Positions 8,369 through 19,137 of a stretch of DNA of 64,000 nucleotides are shown in pieces. This DNA comes from Rhodoblastus acidophilus (GTDB lineage Bacteria > Pseudomonadota > Alphaproteobacteria > Rhizobiales > Beijerinckiaceae), in NCBI RefSeq assembly GCF_025961575.1, contig NZ_JAOQNX010000007.1, forward strand, positions 114,333 through 178,332, in the 5' to 3' direction. How positions within the stretch are numbered: position 1 is the first letter of the stretch; the number at the start of each line of letters is the position of its first letter. The position numbers were made by a program, and so were the translations under genes. The notes beneath the pieces are model-generated. The model ran no database searches, was not told the DNA's origin, and saw only the letters and a program-made list of their open reading frames with translations.

Positions 8369-10171
8369 TCAATCGGGGAGGGCGAAGACCGTCAGCGTGC
8401 CGCCAAGCGCGGTATAATTGCTGAGCGCGGCATAGCCGCCGACCGCGCCGAGACCGGCGTGCGGATCGGCGAGGCCCGCCGCGAGGCCGATGCCCGCCCA
8501 GCCGCCGACGCCCGAGAGCACGGCCACATATTGCTTGCCCTTATGCTGGTAGGTCATCACATTGCCGATGATGCCCGACGGGGTCTTGTACTTGTAGAGC
8601 AGCTTGCCCGTCTTGGCGTCCACGGCCTTCAGATAGCCTTCGAGCGTGCCGTAGAACACGACGTCGCCGGCGGTGGCGAGCGCCCCGGACCAGACCGAAA
8701 ACTGCTCCTGGTCGGTCCAGACGATCTTGCCCTTGGTGGCGTCCCAGGCGATGAAATTGCCCATATGGGTGCCCCCCGGCGCCGGATACATGGCGAGCGT
8801 GGCGCCGACATAGGGCTGGCCCGGCGTATAGCTGACGCGGAACGGCTCATAATCCATGCAGACATGGTTTGTCGGCACGTAGAACAGGCCGGTCTTGGGC
8901 GAGTAGGCGGAGGGCTGCTGGTCCTTGGAGCCGAGCGCCGCCGGGCAGATGCCCTGCGAATTGGTGTCCTCGCCATTCTGCTCGGTCGAGAATTTGGCGT
9001 TGACCAGCGGACGACCATAGGTCGGGCTGTTGCGATCCATGTCGACCTTGGTGGCCCAGTTCACCGTGGGATCGTATTTCTCGGCGACCAGCAGCTCGCC
9101 GCTGACGCGGTCCAGCGTGTAGCCGAAGCCGTTGCGGTCGAAATGCACGACCAGCTTGCGATCCTTGCCGTCGATCTTCTGGTCGACGAGCGGCACTTCA
9201 TTGACGCCGTCATAGTCCCACTCGTCATGCGGGGTCATCTGATAGGCCCATTTGGCGACACCGGTGTCGGGGTCGCGGGCGAACAGGGTCATCGACCATT
9301 TGTTGTCGCCGGGCCGCTGCTTCGGATTCCAGGTCGAGGGGTTGCCAGAGCCGTAATAGACCAGGTTCAGCTCGGGATCGTAGGAATACCAGCCCCAGGT
9401 GCAACCGCCGCCGGTCTTCCACTGGTCGCCCTGCCAGGTCTTCAGCGACGAATCCTTGCCGACCGGCTTGCCGAGCGAAGTGGTCTTTTCCGGATCGAAC
9501 AGGATCTGGTCATCGGGTCCAACGGAATAGGCGCGCCAGATTTTCTTGCCGGACTTGATGTCATAGGCGGTGACGTGGCACTGCACGCCGAACTCGCCGC
9601 CGGAAATGCCGACCAGCAGCTTGTCCTTCACCGGCAGAACCGTGGCGGTGTTGGTTTCGCCCTTTTTGGGATCGCCATTGGCGACCGACCATTCGACCTT
9701 GCCGGTCTGCGCGTTCAGCGCGACCACGGTGGTGTCGGCCTGATGCAGGAAAATCTTGCCGTCGGCATAGGCGAGACCGCGGTTGACGGTGTCGCAGCAC
9801 ATCACCGGAACGACGTTCGGGTCCTGCTTGGGCTCGTATTTCCAAAGAATCTTGCCGTCGTTGTTGAGGTCGAGGGCATAGACGATGTTCGGGAACGGCG
9901 TGTGCACATACATCACGTCGCCGACGACCAGCGGCGAGCCTTCATGGCCGCGCAGCACGCCGGTGGAAAAACTCCAGGCCGGCGCGAGCTTGCCGACATT
10001 GCTCTGGTTGATCTGGTCGAGCTTGGAATAGCGGTTGTTGTCGTAAGAGCCCGCCTGGATCACCCATTGCTTGGGATCGGCGGAATTCTTCAACACGGAT
10101 TCGTTGGCGAAGGCCGCGGTCGAAAGGGCGATCGCGCTGACAGACAAGACAGATGTGACGAGCCTATTCAT
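8369..10171 (-). CDS. xoxF: Lanthanide-dependent methanol dehydrogenase XoxF (XoxF5-like)
   Basis: Oxidises methanol to formaldehyde or formate in the periplasm with PQQ and a lanthanide. It has 600 residues with a signal peptide cleaved after AFA (residue 22). Eight-bladed quinoprotein features are present: vicinal disulfide C125-C126 ([11 protein letters not shown]), E193 (GGEFG), N277 (GSGNPSTW), catalytic D319 and, two residues on, D321 (DEWDYDG). The second aspartate marks lanthanide enzymes; calcium MxaF has alanine there. Overall sequence resembles Methylobacterium XoxF1, hence clade 5. ATG at 10171 has a GGAGGA ribosome binding site. The ~237 bases upstream to the metallohydrolase stop must hold its promoter. 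No mxaFI is in the window. Confidence 0.97.
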   Translation of the reverse strand: MNRLVTSVLSVSAIALSTAAFANESVLKNSADPKQWVIQAGSYDNNRYSKLDQINQSNVGKLAPAWSFSTGVLRGHEGSPLVVGDVMYVHTPFPNIVYALDLNNDGKILWKYEPKQDPNVVPVMCCDTVNRGLAYADGKIFLHQADTTVVALNAQTGKVEWSVANGDPKKGETNTATVLPVKDKLLVGISGGEFGVQCHVTAYDIKSGKKIWRAYSVGPDDQILFDPEKTTSLGKPVGKDSSLKTWQGDQWKTGGGCTWGWYSYDPELNLVYYGSGNPSTWNPKQRPGDNKWSMTLFARDPDTGVAKWAYQMTPHDEWDYDGVNEVPLVDQKIDGKDRKLVVHFDRNGFGYTLDRVSGELLVAEKYDPTVNWATKVDMDRNSPTYGRPLVNAKFSTEQNGEDTNSQGICPAALGSKDQQPSAYSPKTGLFYVPTNHVCMDYEPFRVSYTPGQPYVGATLAMYPAPGGTHMGNFIAWDATKGKIVWTDQEQFSVWSGALATAGDVVFYGTLEGYLKAVDAKTGKLLYKYKTPSGIIGNVMTYQHKGKQYVAVLSGVGGWAGIGLAAGLADPHAGLGAVGGYAALSNYTALGGTLTVFALPD

Positions 10172-10408
10172 GGTTTCCTCCAATGCGCCGGCGTTCCGGA
10201 CAGCGGCTCGCCGCCGGTCATGGCCGTTTCTTCTGGTTGTTCTGCGCCGCCGCCAGCAGGCCACGAAGAAAGCCTAGGCTATGCTTGGGCGCGGTCATTT
10301 TTTCACGACAATAAAAAGCTAGTCTCTGCGCGGGGCGCCGGCAACACTGCTCGAGCGCGTCTATCTTTAGATTTGACTTAGAACCGCTCCCCTCACGGTT
10401 CGCCCGCG

Positions 10409-11353
10409 CTATTCCCACTCCAGCTCATGATAGGCGGCGGTGGCGTTGCGGGGATTGAAATCGTCGAAAAGCCGCCAGTTCGGCCGTTCCGACGCGGCGG
10501 CGGTCGCGGCGGTCTCCCGCATGGTCTCGCCTTTCCGGATCGCCGCGCCGACATCGTCGCGCAGGCGGCGCAAATAGGCCTCCTGGGCGTCCGCCGCCTG
10601 GGGCCAGGCCATCGAGGCCGGACCATGGCCGGGAACCACCACCCGCACGGCGCGCTCACGCAGCTTTTTCAGATTGTCGAGCCAGCCGGTCAGTTTGCCG
10701 TCCAAGGCCGGAATATGACCAGAAAAGAGCAGATCGCCCAAGAATAAGACGCCGCTTGCCTCGTCCGTGACCGTCAAGTCCGCGTTGGTGTGACCTGTGG
10801 GCCAAGTCTCCAGTTTCAGCTTGCGGCCGCCGAGGTCCAGTTCGGTCACGCCGTCGACCAGCAGGGTCGGCGCAATCACCCGCGTCCCCGCAAAATTGGC
10901 TTCGCCGACCAGCGCGCGGGCGGCGCGCAAATAATCTTCGCCATGGCTCGCCAAAACCTCGGGCAGCGCGCGATGGCCGGCAAAGACCGGCTTCAGCTCG
11001 GCAAAGGCGGCGGCGCCCAGGGTGTGATCGGGGTGTCCGTGGGTGAAGATGACGTAGAGAATCGGCAGATCGGTTTTGGCGCGCAAGGCGGCCAGCAGAC
11101 GCTTGCCCGCGACCAGACTGCCGCCGGTATCGATCACCGCGACGCCGTCGCGGCCGACGACAAAGCCGGAATTGCTGATCTGGCCCGCATTTTGCTCGTT
11201 TGACAGTGAAATGACGCCGGGAAGGACAAAATCCCCCGGCGCGACTTCAACAGCAGCGGAGGGCGCCGCCTGATCCGCCGCCAGGACCTCGCGGTCCCCG
11301 GCGGAAACGACGGCAAGCCCCAGGACAACAAGAACTGCGACCCTGTGTCTCAC
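10409..11353 (-). CDS. Quinoprotein relay system zinc metallohydrolase
   Basis: A metallo-beta-lactamase-fold protein of 314 residues using the GTG at 11353. A signal-peptide-like stretch (VAVLVVLGLAVVSAG) indicates export. The zinc motif HGHPDH is at about residues 129-134, with GHTN and FLGDLLF further on, and PGHGPAS carries the last histidine. It matches the metallohydrolase group encoded beside PQQ dehydrogenases (TIGR04559-like); its substrate is unknown. The frame continues upstream to 11662, but that part overlaps the divergent small gene and has no family resemblance. It is upstream of xoxF on the same strand, 237 bases away. Confidence 0.88.
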   Translation of the reverse strand: MRHRVAVLVVLGLAVVSAGDREVLAADQAAPSAAVEVAPGDFVLPGVISLSNEQNAGQISNSGFVVGRDGVAVIDTGGSLVAGKRLLAALRAKTDLPILYVIFTHGHPDHTLGAAAFAELKPVFAGHRALPEVLASHGEDYLRAARALVGEANFAGTRVIAPTLLVDGVTELDLGGRKLKLETWPTGHTNADLTVTDEASGVLFLGDLLFSGHIPALDGKLTGWLDNLKKLRERAVRVVVPGHGPASMAWPQAADAQEAYLRRLRDDVGAAIRKGETMRETAATAAASERPNWRLFDDFNPRNATAAYHELEWE

Positions 11354-11566
11354 CGCCGGAAGTCCTATTCCGGCCGTACGGGAATTATGCAATCTTTTCC
11401 GTGCGTTCACGTTTTCGTGTGTCGAGGCTCGACCAAACGGAAACTGCAGGATGTGGAGGAATGCTCGTTTCACGCCCCGCCCTTGAAACGGCGGGATGGC
11501 GAAACCGGAAGTGGCTTTGTTGCGCAAATCAGGAGCGCGCCCGCGTCTCGCCGAAAGGAAGAGAAC

Positions 11567-11800
11567 ATGTCCGCATTCACCGCTGTGATTCTTGTCTGCC
11601 AATTGTCGACGCCGCCGCAGGCCTGCGACGAAACGCACGCCGTGGATGTGATCTCCACCCACGTCGCCAGCCAGTTCGCCTGCGTGCAGGGCTGGCAGGA
11701 ATCGGTCGCCCGCGGCGCCCTGCGCGAAGGCGTCGGCGAGACTCTTTACGTCAAGACGATCTGCCGCCGCAGCGAGCAGGCCGCTCTGACTGAAAAGTAA
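11567..11800 (+). CDS. Small conserved hypothetical protein
   Basis: A 77-residue cytoplasmic-looking protein starting at ATG 11567 behind AAAGGAAG. It has three cysteines in its first half (VCQLSTPPQACDE, then FACVQGW) and one near the end (TICRRSE). No domain is recognised; similar short proteins occur in Rhizobiales. The upstream open frame back to 11345 is not supported. It is divergent from the metallohydrolase and precedes frmA by about 190 bases. Confidence 0.65.
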   Translation: MSAFTAVILVCQLSTPPQACDETHAVDVISTHVASQFACVQGWQESVARGALREGVGETLYVKTICRRSEQAALTEK

Positions 11801-11915
11801 GCCGCGATTCGCACGCGCGCAAACGTTTCCGCACGCCTCGGACCGCCGGCTTTCTGAATTTGTTCTTAGGCGCGGAACGCCGCATTGCGGGGGCTTCTGA
11901 AATTGCTCTTAAGGA

Positions 11916-11937
11916 GGCCGCGCGACGTTGCGCGGCC
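11916..11937. other. Perfect hairpin upstream of frmA
   Basis: GGCCGCGC-GACGTT-GCGCGGCC, an 8-bp perfect stem 54 bases before the frmA start and not followed by a T run. It may be leader structure or an operator; no function is proven. Confidence 0.45.
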
Positions 11938-11990
11938 CTGCGCCCGCCCCTTTAATGGAGACATTCATTTCTCCAGCAAGGGTCATTCCC

Positions 11991-13109
<1,119 letters not shown>

Positions 13110-13142
13110 GGCGACGCGGCCCGCGCGGCCGCGCCCTCCCCG

Positions 13143-13523
13143 TCAGGGCTGCGCCACATGCCAGGCGCCATCGGCGGCGCCGTCGCCGGTGACATCGCCC
13201 GCGGATTTGTCCTTGGCGAAAGTGTAGAGCGGCTTGCCCTTGTAGGCCCATTGCTTGCCGCCATCGTCGCGGCTGATCACCGTATAGGAGTCCTTGGCCT
13301 TGGCGTCGCCGGAGGCCGCAAGCGGCGGCCAGTTTGTGGCGCAGGGGCCCGTGCAGGCCGATTTGCCATCGGAATCCTTGTCGTAGGTATAGAGCGTCAT
13401 GCCCTTGGTGTCGACGAGCGCGTCGCCCTTTGAGGTTTTCGCCGTCTTGGCGGGATCGCCAGAGGTCGGCGAACAGGCGGCGAGCAGGCCCAGCACAGCC
13501 AAAGCAGCAAATGTCTTTTTCAT
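13143..13523 (-). CDS. Lipoprotein with YxxxxD-type repeats (COG4315-like)
   Basis: A 126-residue protein with a lipobox LLAAC (cysteine ~17), so it should be a lipid-anchored periplasmic protein. The mature part has the GMTLYTYDKDSDGKSAC and GKPLYTFAKDKSAGD motifs and a central CTGPCATNWPPL, all marks of the lipoprotein_15/COG4315 family. Function unknown; the fold is common in cell-envelope proteins. It is convergent with frmA. Confidence 0.88.
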   Translation of the reverse strand: MKKTFAALAVLGLLAACSPTSGDPAKTAKTSKGDALVDTKGMTLYTYDKDSDGKSACTGPCATNWPPLAASGDAKAKDSYTVISRDDGGKQWAYKGKPLYTFAKDKSAGDVTGDGAADGAWHVAQP

Positions 13524-13610
13524 GGATGGTCTCCCACGGTCAAAAGCGACCGTGGAAGAAAACGACCAGAGCGCGACTTGATCCCGGGCGGGAGAAAAAT
13601 TTTCCTCTCT

Positions 13611-13643
13611 CGTCCTTCGAGACGGACGCCTTGCGGCGCCCTC
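13611..13643. repeat. Dispersed palindromic repeat, family A (single arm)
   Basis: CGTCCTTCGAGACGG...GCGGCGCCCTCC, same core as at 307-347 and 41841-41880. It ends just downstream of the glf stop. Confidence 0.55.
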
Positions 13644-13649
13644 CCGCGG

Positions 13650-14801
13650 TTAGGCGCCCAGCGGCTCGACGAAAAACGCCGGCAGGCTCTGCCCCTCGCG
13701 AATCGCCGCGATCATCCGGTCGGAGGCGTCGAGCGCCTCGGCGATGGTCACGTCCATGTCGAGATAGCGATAAGACCCCAGCCGCCCGACAAAACTCACG
13801 CCCGGCGTCGCCTTGGCGCGCTCGACATATTTGCGCAGCATGGCCTCTTCGTTGGTTTGGCGGATCGGGTAATAGGGAATGTCCTCCGGCCCGCACAGCC
13901 GGCTGAACTCGCGGTAAAGCACCGAGCCCTCAAACTTGTCCCGCTCCCACGGGGCGAAATGCTTGTGCTCGGTGATTCGCGTGAACGGCACGTCCTCGTC
14001 GCAATAGTTCAACACCGCCGTGCCCTGGAAATCGCCCTTGTGGGTGAAGCGCTCGAAATCCAGCGTGCGGTAGCCCAACCGGCCGAACTCGTAATTGAAA
14101 TAGCGGTCGATCGGCCCGCTGAAGATCACATGGGCAAAGGATTCATCGAGGTCCTCGAACCGGGTTGAAAGCCGCACCTCGACGCCTGGGACATCGAGGA
14201 TCGCCTTGACCACTTCCGTATAGCCATCGCGCGGCATGGCCTGGTGCGGGTGCGCAAAATAGCTGTCCTCGTAAGTGAAGCGCACCGGCAGGCGCTTTAA
14301 AATCGAGGCCGGCAGTTCGGTCGGCTCGACGCCCCATTGCTTGCGCGTATAGCCGCGGAAGAAGGCGCGATAGAGGTCCGGGCCGATCATGCTCAGCGCC
14401 TGTTCCTCGAAATTTTGCGGCTCGGCGATCTTTTGCGCCTGGGCGGCGATGAAGGCGCGCGCCTCGTCCGGGCTCATTACCCGGTTAAAAAACTGGTTGA
14501 TGGTCAGCAGGTTGACCGGCAGCGAAAACACGCGCCCGCCCGCCACCGCCTGAACGCGATGGTTATAGGGAACCCAGTCGCCGAATTTTTGCACATAATC
14601 CCAGACGCGTTCATTGCCGGTGTGGAAAATGTGGGGGCCATAGACATGGACCATGACGCCGGTGTCGGCGTCGCGCTCCGAGTGGCAATTGCCGCCGGCC
14701 GTTCCGCGTTCGTCGATGACCAGGACCTTTTGGCCGGCTTCCGCCAGCGCCCGCGCGATCACCGCTCCCGAAAACCCGGCGCCGACAATGCAGTATCTCA
14801 T
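13650..14801 (-). CDS. glf: UDP-galactopyranose mutase
   Basis: Flavoenzyme converting UDP-galactopyranose to UDP-galactofuranose, the donor for galactofuranosyl glycans. It has 383 residues, usual for bacterial Glf. The FAD-binding start VGAGFSGAVIARALA is at residues ~5-19, followed by VLVIDERGTAGGNCH. Further signatures are YGPHIFHT, the RFTYEDSYF region with active-site Arg, and the conserved NYCDEDVPFTRITEHKHF segment. ATG at 14801 fits the family. It is divergent from the GlfT2-like glycosyltransferase at 15055, which likely uses its product. Confidence 0.95.
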   Translation of the reverse strand: MRYCIVGAGFSGAVIARALAEAGQKVLVIDERGTAGGNCHSERDADTGVMVHVYGPHIFHTGNERVWDYVQKFGDWVPYNHRVQAVAGGRVFSLPVNLLTINQFFNRVMSPDEARAFIAAQAQKIAEPQNFEEQALSMIGPDLYRAFFRGYTRKQWGVEPTELPASILKRLPVRFTYEDSYFAHPHQAMPRDGYTEVVKAILDVPGVEVRLSTRFEDLDESFAHVIFSGPIDRYFNYEFGRLGYRTLDFERFTHKGDFQGTAVLNYCDEDVPFTRITEHKHFAPWERDKFEGSVLYREFSRLCGPEDIPYYPIRQTNEEAMLRKYVERAKATPGVSFVGRLGSYRYLDMDVTIAEALDASDRMIAAIREGQSLPAFFVEPLGA

Positions 14802-15054
14802 TCGATTCGCCCCAAGAAAGCACACGGCGCAGCGCCGGAACGGCGCAGCAAGTCTATCCTGGCGACACAAGTGGCGTCGCCGACCTCGTTGCCTATACCA
14901 CGCGCGCAGAGGTTTCCAGAGCGGCAAACCATTGTCATTCCAAGCGCGGCGATCGCAGCCCGGAGGACATGTGGCCGAGGCGCAAGACGGCGGCGCAATC
15001 TTTCGGGAGACTCAGCTGGGACTCGTGTATAAGCGACGCAGTGTCGAGGTCTTG

Positions 15055-17772
15055 ATGATGACTCTGTTCCGCCTGCAAACGATCATTTGGCCGGGCTCCG
15101 GTCCAGCAAAAGACTTTGGACTTTACGCACGCAACATCAACTTCCCCGGCCATGAACGCCGTCATGGTGGCTCCTTGCGTTTCCACTGGGGCGACCGGAT
15201 CAGTTTTGATACATTCTTCAATGGCTTGAGCGTAGACCGTTGGCGTCGGGAAACGAAAATCGACAAACTTGCCCTCGTGCTTCGGGGATGCGGCGCCTTC
15301 ACGGTGCGTTTTGGCCTGCATCAGAGTTCCGGCGGGCATCGCTGGCTCGCGGAAATTCCTGTCGATTTCCACTCCGGCGCGGAAGTCAAAATCCCGGTTA
15401 CAGCTTGGCCGGAACTGGAGAGCGGCCTGCTCTACTTCGAGATCGAGGCTGAGGCGGATTCGTTTTGGGACGGCGGCTATTTCGCGACGGAAACGCCGCC
15501 GCTCCATCAGGTGAAGCTCGGCGTGGTCCTCACCCATTTCGAGCACAAGGCGCGCTTGCTCGAGACGCTGCGCCGCCTGCGGGAGGACGTGCTGTTGTCC
15601 GACCGGTCGTGTCGACACTGCATCGAATTGATCGTCGTCGACGGGTCCAACGCGCTCACCGCCGAGGAAGCGGCGGGCGCGACCCTGTTGCGCGCCGGCG
15701 ATCTCGGCCCTTCCGCCGCCTTTGCGCGCGGGCTGATCCATCTGGAGGATCGCTGGCGTTTCAGCCATTGTCTGTTCCTCAGCGACGATGCGGCCTGTGA
15801 AATGGAATCGCTCTGGCGCACCTATGCGCTGCTGAGCTATGCGACCCATCCGAACATCGCCCTCTCCGGCGCCGTCTTTCATGAAGACCAGCCCTGGGTG
15901 ACGCGCGAGGTCGGCGCCTGTTTCGATGGCGAAAGGCGCGCCGTCAAAGCGGGGCTGGATGCGCGCGAATCCGGCGCCCTTGTCACTTTGGAGGCTCCGG
16001 CGCCCGAAGTGAATTATTCCGGCTGGCGTTTCCTCGCCTTCCCGCTGGGCGCCGTCAGGCATTATCCCTATCCGCTGATCGCGGGCGGCGACATTCTGTT
16101 CGGCCTTCAGAACGCATTCCATATCGTCACCATGAATGGCGTCGCGTGCTGGATTGAAACCCCGAGGGTCAAGGAGCCGCCGGCGTCGCGGTACCATCAA
16201 ACGCTGACCACGCTGGCGCTTCTGCTGGCGACGCAGGAAAAGCCCTATCAGCCGCGCCTCGAGGCGTTGCGCCGCTGGTTCGACACTGTGCTGCAGTCTT
16301 TCCAGTATGATTCCGCGCATCTGATCACGCTGGCGCTCGAGCACGTGATGGCGGGACCGCAATTCTTTCAGGCCGCCGCGTCGATCGAGGCGGTGAACGG
16401 CGAGATCCGCGCCTTCTCCCAAGTTGAAAAGCTGGCGCCCCTCGTCAGGCCGGCGAACCTGTCCTATCCCCGCAACAAGAAGATCGGGGGTTTGAAGGAT
16501 CTGATCCGCAGGGCGACCTTTAACGGGCATCTGATGCCGAAGGCGTTCGTCCGCAAGAAACTCATGTTCCAGCCCCTGGGCGATGGCGCCGACCTCGTGG
16601 AAATCTACAAATTCGCCGGCGTGCATTACGAACACGAGGGCGCCGGCTTCGTGTTGCGCATGAACCGCAAGCGTTTCCTGCGCGAGCGAAAAGCGTTTCA
16701 GCGCGCCATGCGGCAGCTGAGCCAAGCCTTTGCGCAGTTGCGCGAGGCCTATCGGGACTCCTTGCCTTCGATGACCGGCCGAACCTATTGGGAACAGGTG
16801 TTCGGCCGCGACTTCGAAGTCCCCGCGCGCGATGCCGCCAAAATCATCGCCGGGATCGACGCCCGGAACGCCGAGGCCGTTTCGCGGCTCGTTCCGGAAC
16901 GCGTGCACGTCACCTTCGCCATCGACGACGCTTACGCGCCGCATTGCGGCGCGGCGATCGCCTCCCTGCTCGGCAACATCCATCCCCGGCAGGAGCTGAC
17001 CGTGCATATTCTGCATGATCAGAATTTTTCCGACTCCAGCCGCGCGCGGCTGTCCGCGCTGTTCCGAACCCCGGAGGCCCGGATCGACTTCATCCAGGTG
17101 CGCGCGGAAGAGTTCGAAATCTTTCCGGACAATCGCCCGCATATTTCGCGCGCGACCTATTATCGTCTGGCGCTGCACCGACTGCTGCCCAACGAGGTCG
17201 CCAAGACAATCTATATCGACGCCGACGTGATCCTGGCCGACAACATTGGTCAGATCTGGGTCGATCTGGGCGATCATTTGTGTGGGGCCTGCGTCGACGA
17301 AGGCGGCGTCGAGCAGTCGAAGCGCCTGGGCCTGCCGGCGTCCCATATTTATTTCAACGCCGGCGTTTGCGTGTTCAACATCGCGAAGCTGCGGAGCTGC
17401 AACGCCGATCAGCTTTATCGCGACGCCTTCCTGTCGTACCGAGAGCGGATCGCGCTGCAGGACCAGGACATTCTCAATATCGCCTTTTGCGACAAGACGC
17501 TGGCTTTGCCGCTGCGCTGGAACGCCAATGCGCGGCTCTATCGCTTCAACGAACTCGAGCGGCTTTATTCGGCCGAAGACGCCAGAGCGGCCGCGGAAAA
17601 TCCCGGGCTGATCCATTACACGGATATGTCCAAGCCCTGGCATCCCGGATGTCGCCATCCGCTGACCCCGCTCTATTGGCGCTGGCGGGCGCAGACCGCT
17701 TGGGCGCCGGGAGACAAGGGGTCGAGCGTCGCCGGCGCCGCCGCGCTGGCGCCGAGCGGCGAACTGCTCTAA
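15055..17772 (+). CDS. Two-domain glycosyltransferase: GlfT2-like galactofuranosyltransferase fused to GT8
   Basis: A 905-residue protein. The N-terminal ~150 residues form a beta-rich module. A GT2 domain of the GlfT2 type follows (VKLGVVLTHF at ~157, LIVVDGSN at ~193, FLSDDA at ~243, IAGGDILFG at ~342). A linker and a coiled region precede a C-terminal GT8 domain from ~617 (VTFAIDDAYAPHCGAAIASLL) with YIDADV (~720) as the metal-binding DxD, QDQDILN (~803) and a terminal HYTDMSKPWH. The first domain should transfer Galf, the second a hexose. Start 15055 or 15058 (ATGATG) follows GAGGT. It is divergent from glf. A product on lipopolysaccharide or capsule is inferred. Confidence 0.85.
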   Translation: MMTLFRLQTIIWPGSGPAKDFGLYARNINFPGHERRHGGSLRFHWGDRISFDTFFNGLSVDRWRRETKIDKLALVLRGCGAFTVRFGLHQSSGGHRWLAEIPVDFHSGAEVKIPVTAWPELESGLLYFEIEAEADSFWDGGYFATETPPLHQVKLGVVLTHFEHKARLLETLRRLREDVLLSDRSCRHCIELIVVDGSNALTAEEAAGATLLRAGDLGPSAAFARGLIHLEDRWRFSHCLFLSDDAACEMESLWRTYALLSYATHPNIALSGAVFHEDQPWVTREVGACFDGERRAVKAGLDARESGALVTLEAPAPEVNYSGWRFLAFPLGAVRHYPYPLIAGGDILFGLQNAFHIVTMNGVACWIETPRVKEPPASRYHQTLTTLALLLATQEKPYQPRLEALRRWFDTVLQSFQYDSAHLITLALEHVMAGPQFFQAAASIEAVNGEIRAFSQVEKLAPLVRPANLSYPRNKKIGGLKDLIRRATFNGHLMPKAFVRKKLMFQPLGDGADLVEIYKFAGVHYEHEGAGFVLRMNRKRFLRERKAFQRAMRQLSQAFAQLREAYRDSLPSMTGRTYWEQVFGRDFEVPARDAAKIIAGIDARNAEAVSRLVPERVHVTFAIDDAYAPHCGAAIASLLGNIHPRQELTVHILHDQNFSDSSRARLSALFRTPEARIDFIQVRAEEFEIFPDNRPHISRATYYRLALHRLLPNEVAKTIYIDADVILADNIGQIWVDLGDHLCGACVDEGGVEQSKRLGLPASHIYFNAGVCVFNIAKLRSCNADQLYRDAFLSYRERIALQDQDILNIAFCDKTLALPLRWNANARLYRFNELERLYSAEDARAAAENPGLIHYTDMSKPWHPGCRHPLTPLYWRWRAQTAWAPGDKGSSVAGAAALAPSGELL

Positions 17773-17787
17773 GCGAAGCGCTTAGAG

Positions 17788-17880
17788 CATTTTCGAGCGA
17801 AGTGGATGCCGGTTCGCGTGAAGAAAATGCGTCAAAATAAGAACTAGAGCGCATTCGGTGAACGGGAGTTCACCGAATGC
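17788..17880. repeat. Dispersed repeat (family D) ending in a 13-bp perfect hairpin
   Basis: Starts AGAGCATTTTCGAGCGAAGTGG and ends with GCATTCGGTGAAC-GGGA-GTTCACCGAATGC (17851-17880). The AGAGCATTTTC...GAAGAAAATGCG part is a familiar Rhizobiales intergenic repeat. It occupies the gap between the two glycosyltransferase genes. Confidence 0.7.
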
Positions 17881-17909
17881 GCGATAGCTCAACAACAAGG
17901 CCCGGGCGC

Positions 17910-18899
17910 ATGCGCATTCTTTTCGTCAATTGGGCGACGGTTCCGGTGTTCGCCTATGGCGGCACCGAACGCGTCATCTGGGACCTCGCGCTGGAGTTGA
18001 AGAAACTCGGGCATGAGATCGCCTTTTTGACGCCGCCCGGCTCGACCTGCGATTTCGGCGAGGTTTTGACGTTTGACACGGAACAGGATTTGTTGCCGCA
18101 AATCCCCGCCGGCTACGATCTTTATCACTTCCAGTTCCAGCCGAAATTCGACCTGGACCGCGATTTCGGCCGCCCCTATCTGATGACCGAGCACGGCAAT
18201 TACAACAAGAACCCGACCCGGCCGCTCAACTGCAATTTCATTTCCGCCGACCATGCGCGGCGCCACCAGTCCGACGTCTATGTCCTCAACGGACTGAACT
18301 GGGACGCCTACGGCCCCGTCGATCTTTTGAAACCCCGCGAAAATTTTCATTTTTTGGGCAAAGCGGAATGGCGCGCCAAGAACGTCAAGGGCGCCATTGC
18401 GGTGGCGAAAAAGGCCGGCGTCGATATCGACATTTTGGGGGGCGACCGTTTTAATTTTCGCCGCGGTTTTCGCCTCACCTTTACCCGACGCGCGCATTTT
18501 CACGGCATGGTCGGGGGCGCGCAAAAATTCGCGGCGCTGAACGCCTCGCGCGGGCTGATTTTTCCGATGCGCTGGCACGAGCCGTTCGGCCTCGCCGTGA
18601 TCGAGAGCCTGTATTTCGGCTGCCCGGTGTTCTCCACCCCCTATGGGGCGCTGCCGGAGTTGGTGGGGAGCGAGTTCGGGTTTTTGAGCGAGTCTTGTGG
18701 GGAACTCGCCCGCGCCGTGCGGGACTTGCGCTTCGACCGCGCAAAACTTCACGATTACGCGCGCGAGACCTACAGCTCGGCGAAAATGGCGCAGGGGTAT
18801 CTGGGGCTGTACGAAAAAATTCTGTCGGGACAGACGCTGCACGACAAGCCGCCGGTGTGGCCGAAGCTGTCGAAAAAGCTGCTGCCGTGGAAAGCTTGA
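17910..18899 (+). CDS. Glycosyltransferase family 4
   Basis: A 329-residue GT-B enzyme. The N-terminus RILFVNWATVPVFAYGGTERVI is a standard GT4 acceptor-domain opening, and the donor-domain signature FGLAVIESLYFGCPVF carries the E-x7-E nucleotide-sugar motif. MRWHEPFG precedes it. Sugar and acceptor cannot be read from the sequence; the neighbourhood (glf, GlfT2-like) suggests surface polysaccharide synthesis. ATG at 17910 was preferred over 17877 because the family motif starts there and the upstream residues come from the hairpin repeat. Confidence 0.9.
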   Translation: MRILFVNWATVPVFAYGGTERVIWDLALELKKLGHEIAFLTPPGSTCDFGEVLTFDTEQDLLPQIPAGYDLYHFQFQPKFDLDRDFGRPYLMTEHGNYNKNPTRPLNCNFISADHARRHQSDVYVLNGLNWDAYGPVDLLKPRENFHFLGKAEWRAKNVKGAIAVAKKAGVDIDILGGDRFNFRRGFRLTFTRRAHFHGMVGGAQKFAALNASRGLIFPMRWHEPFGLAVIESLYFGCPVFSTPYGALPELVGSEFGFLSESCGELARAVRDLRFDRAKLHDYARETYSSAKMAQGYLGLYEKILSGQTLHDKPPVWPKLSKKLLPWKA

Positions 18900-19137
18900 A
18901 TTGATGTCCTGGCGTCGTTGCCGTTGGATGCCTCGTGTCAGCCCTGAACAGACGTTGCTGTTGTTCTGACGATCACAACTTCTCACGCTCGGGATGCAGG
19001 CTGATTGTCAGCAGTAGCTTGCCGGCAGGCAAATTTGATCCGAATCAATACCCTAATGTAAAATGTCTAATATCTTATAAAGACAGCATACTGTTTTTTA
19101 GCTCTTGAAGGCCTGCGGCAAAAAGGAGCAGCGTTAA

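Noticed and set aside
6621..8417. Plus-strand open frame across the xoxJ/xoxG region
   Set aside because: Antisense shadow of genes with defined domains.
14935..17658. 907-residue open frame on the minus strand opposite the glycosyltransferase
   Set aside because: The plus strand has clear GT2 and GT8 motifs; this frame has none.
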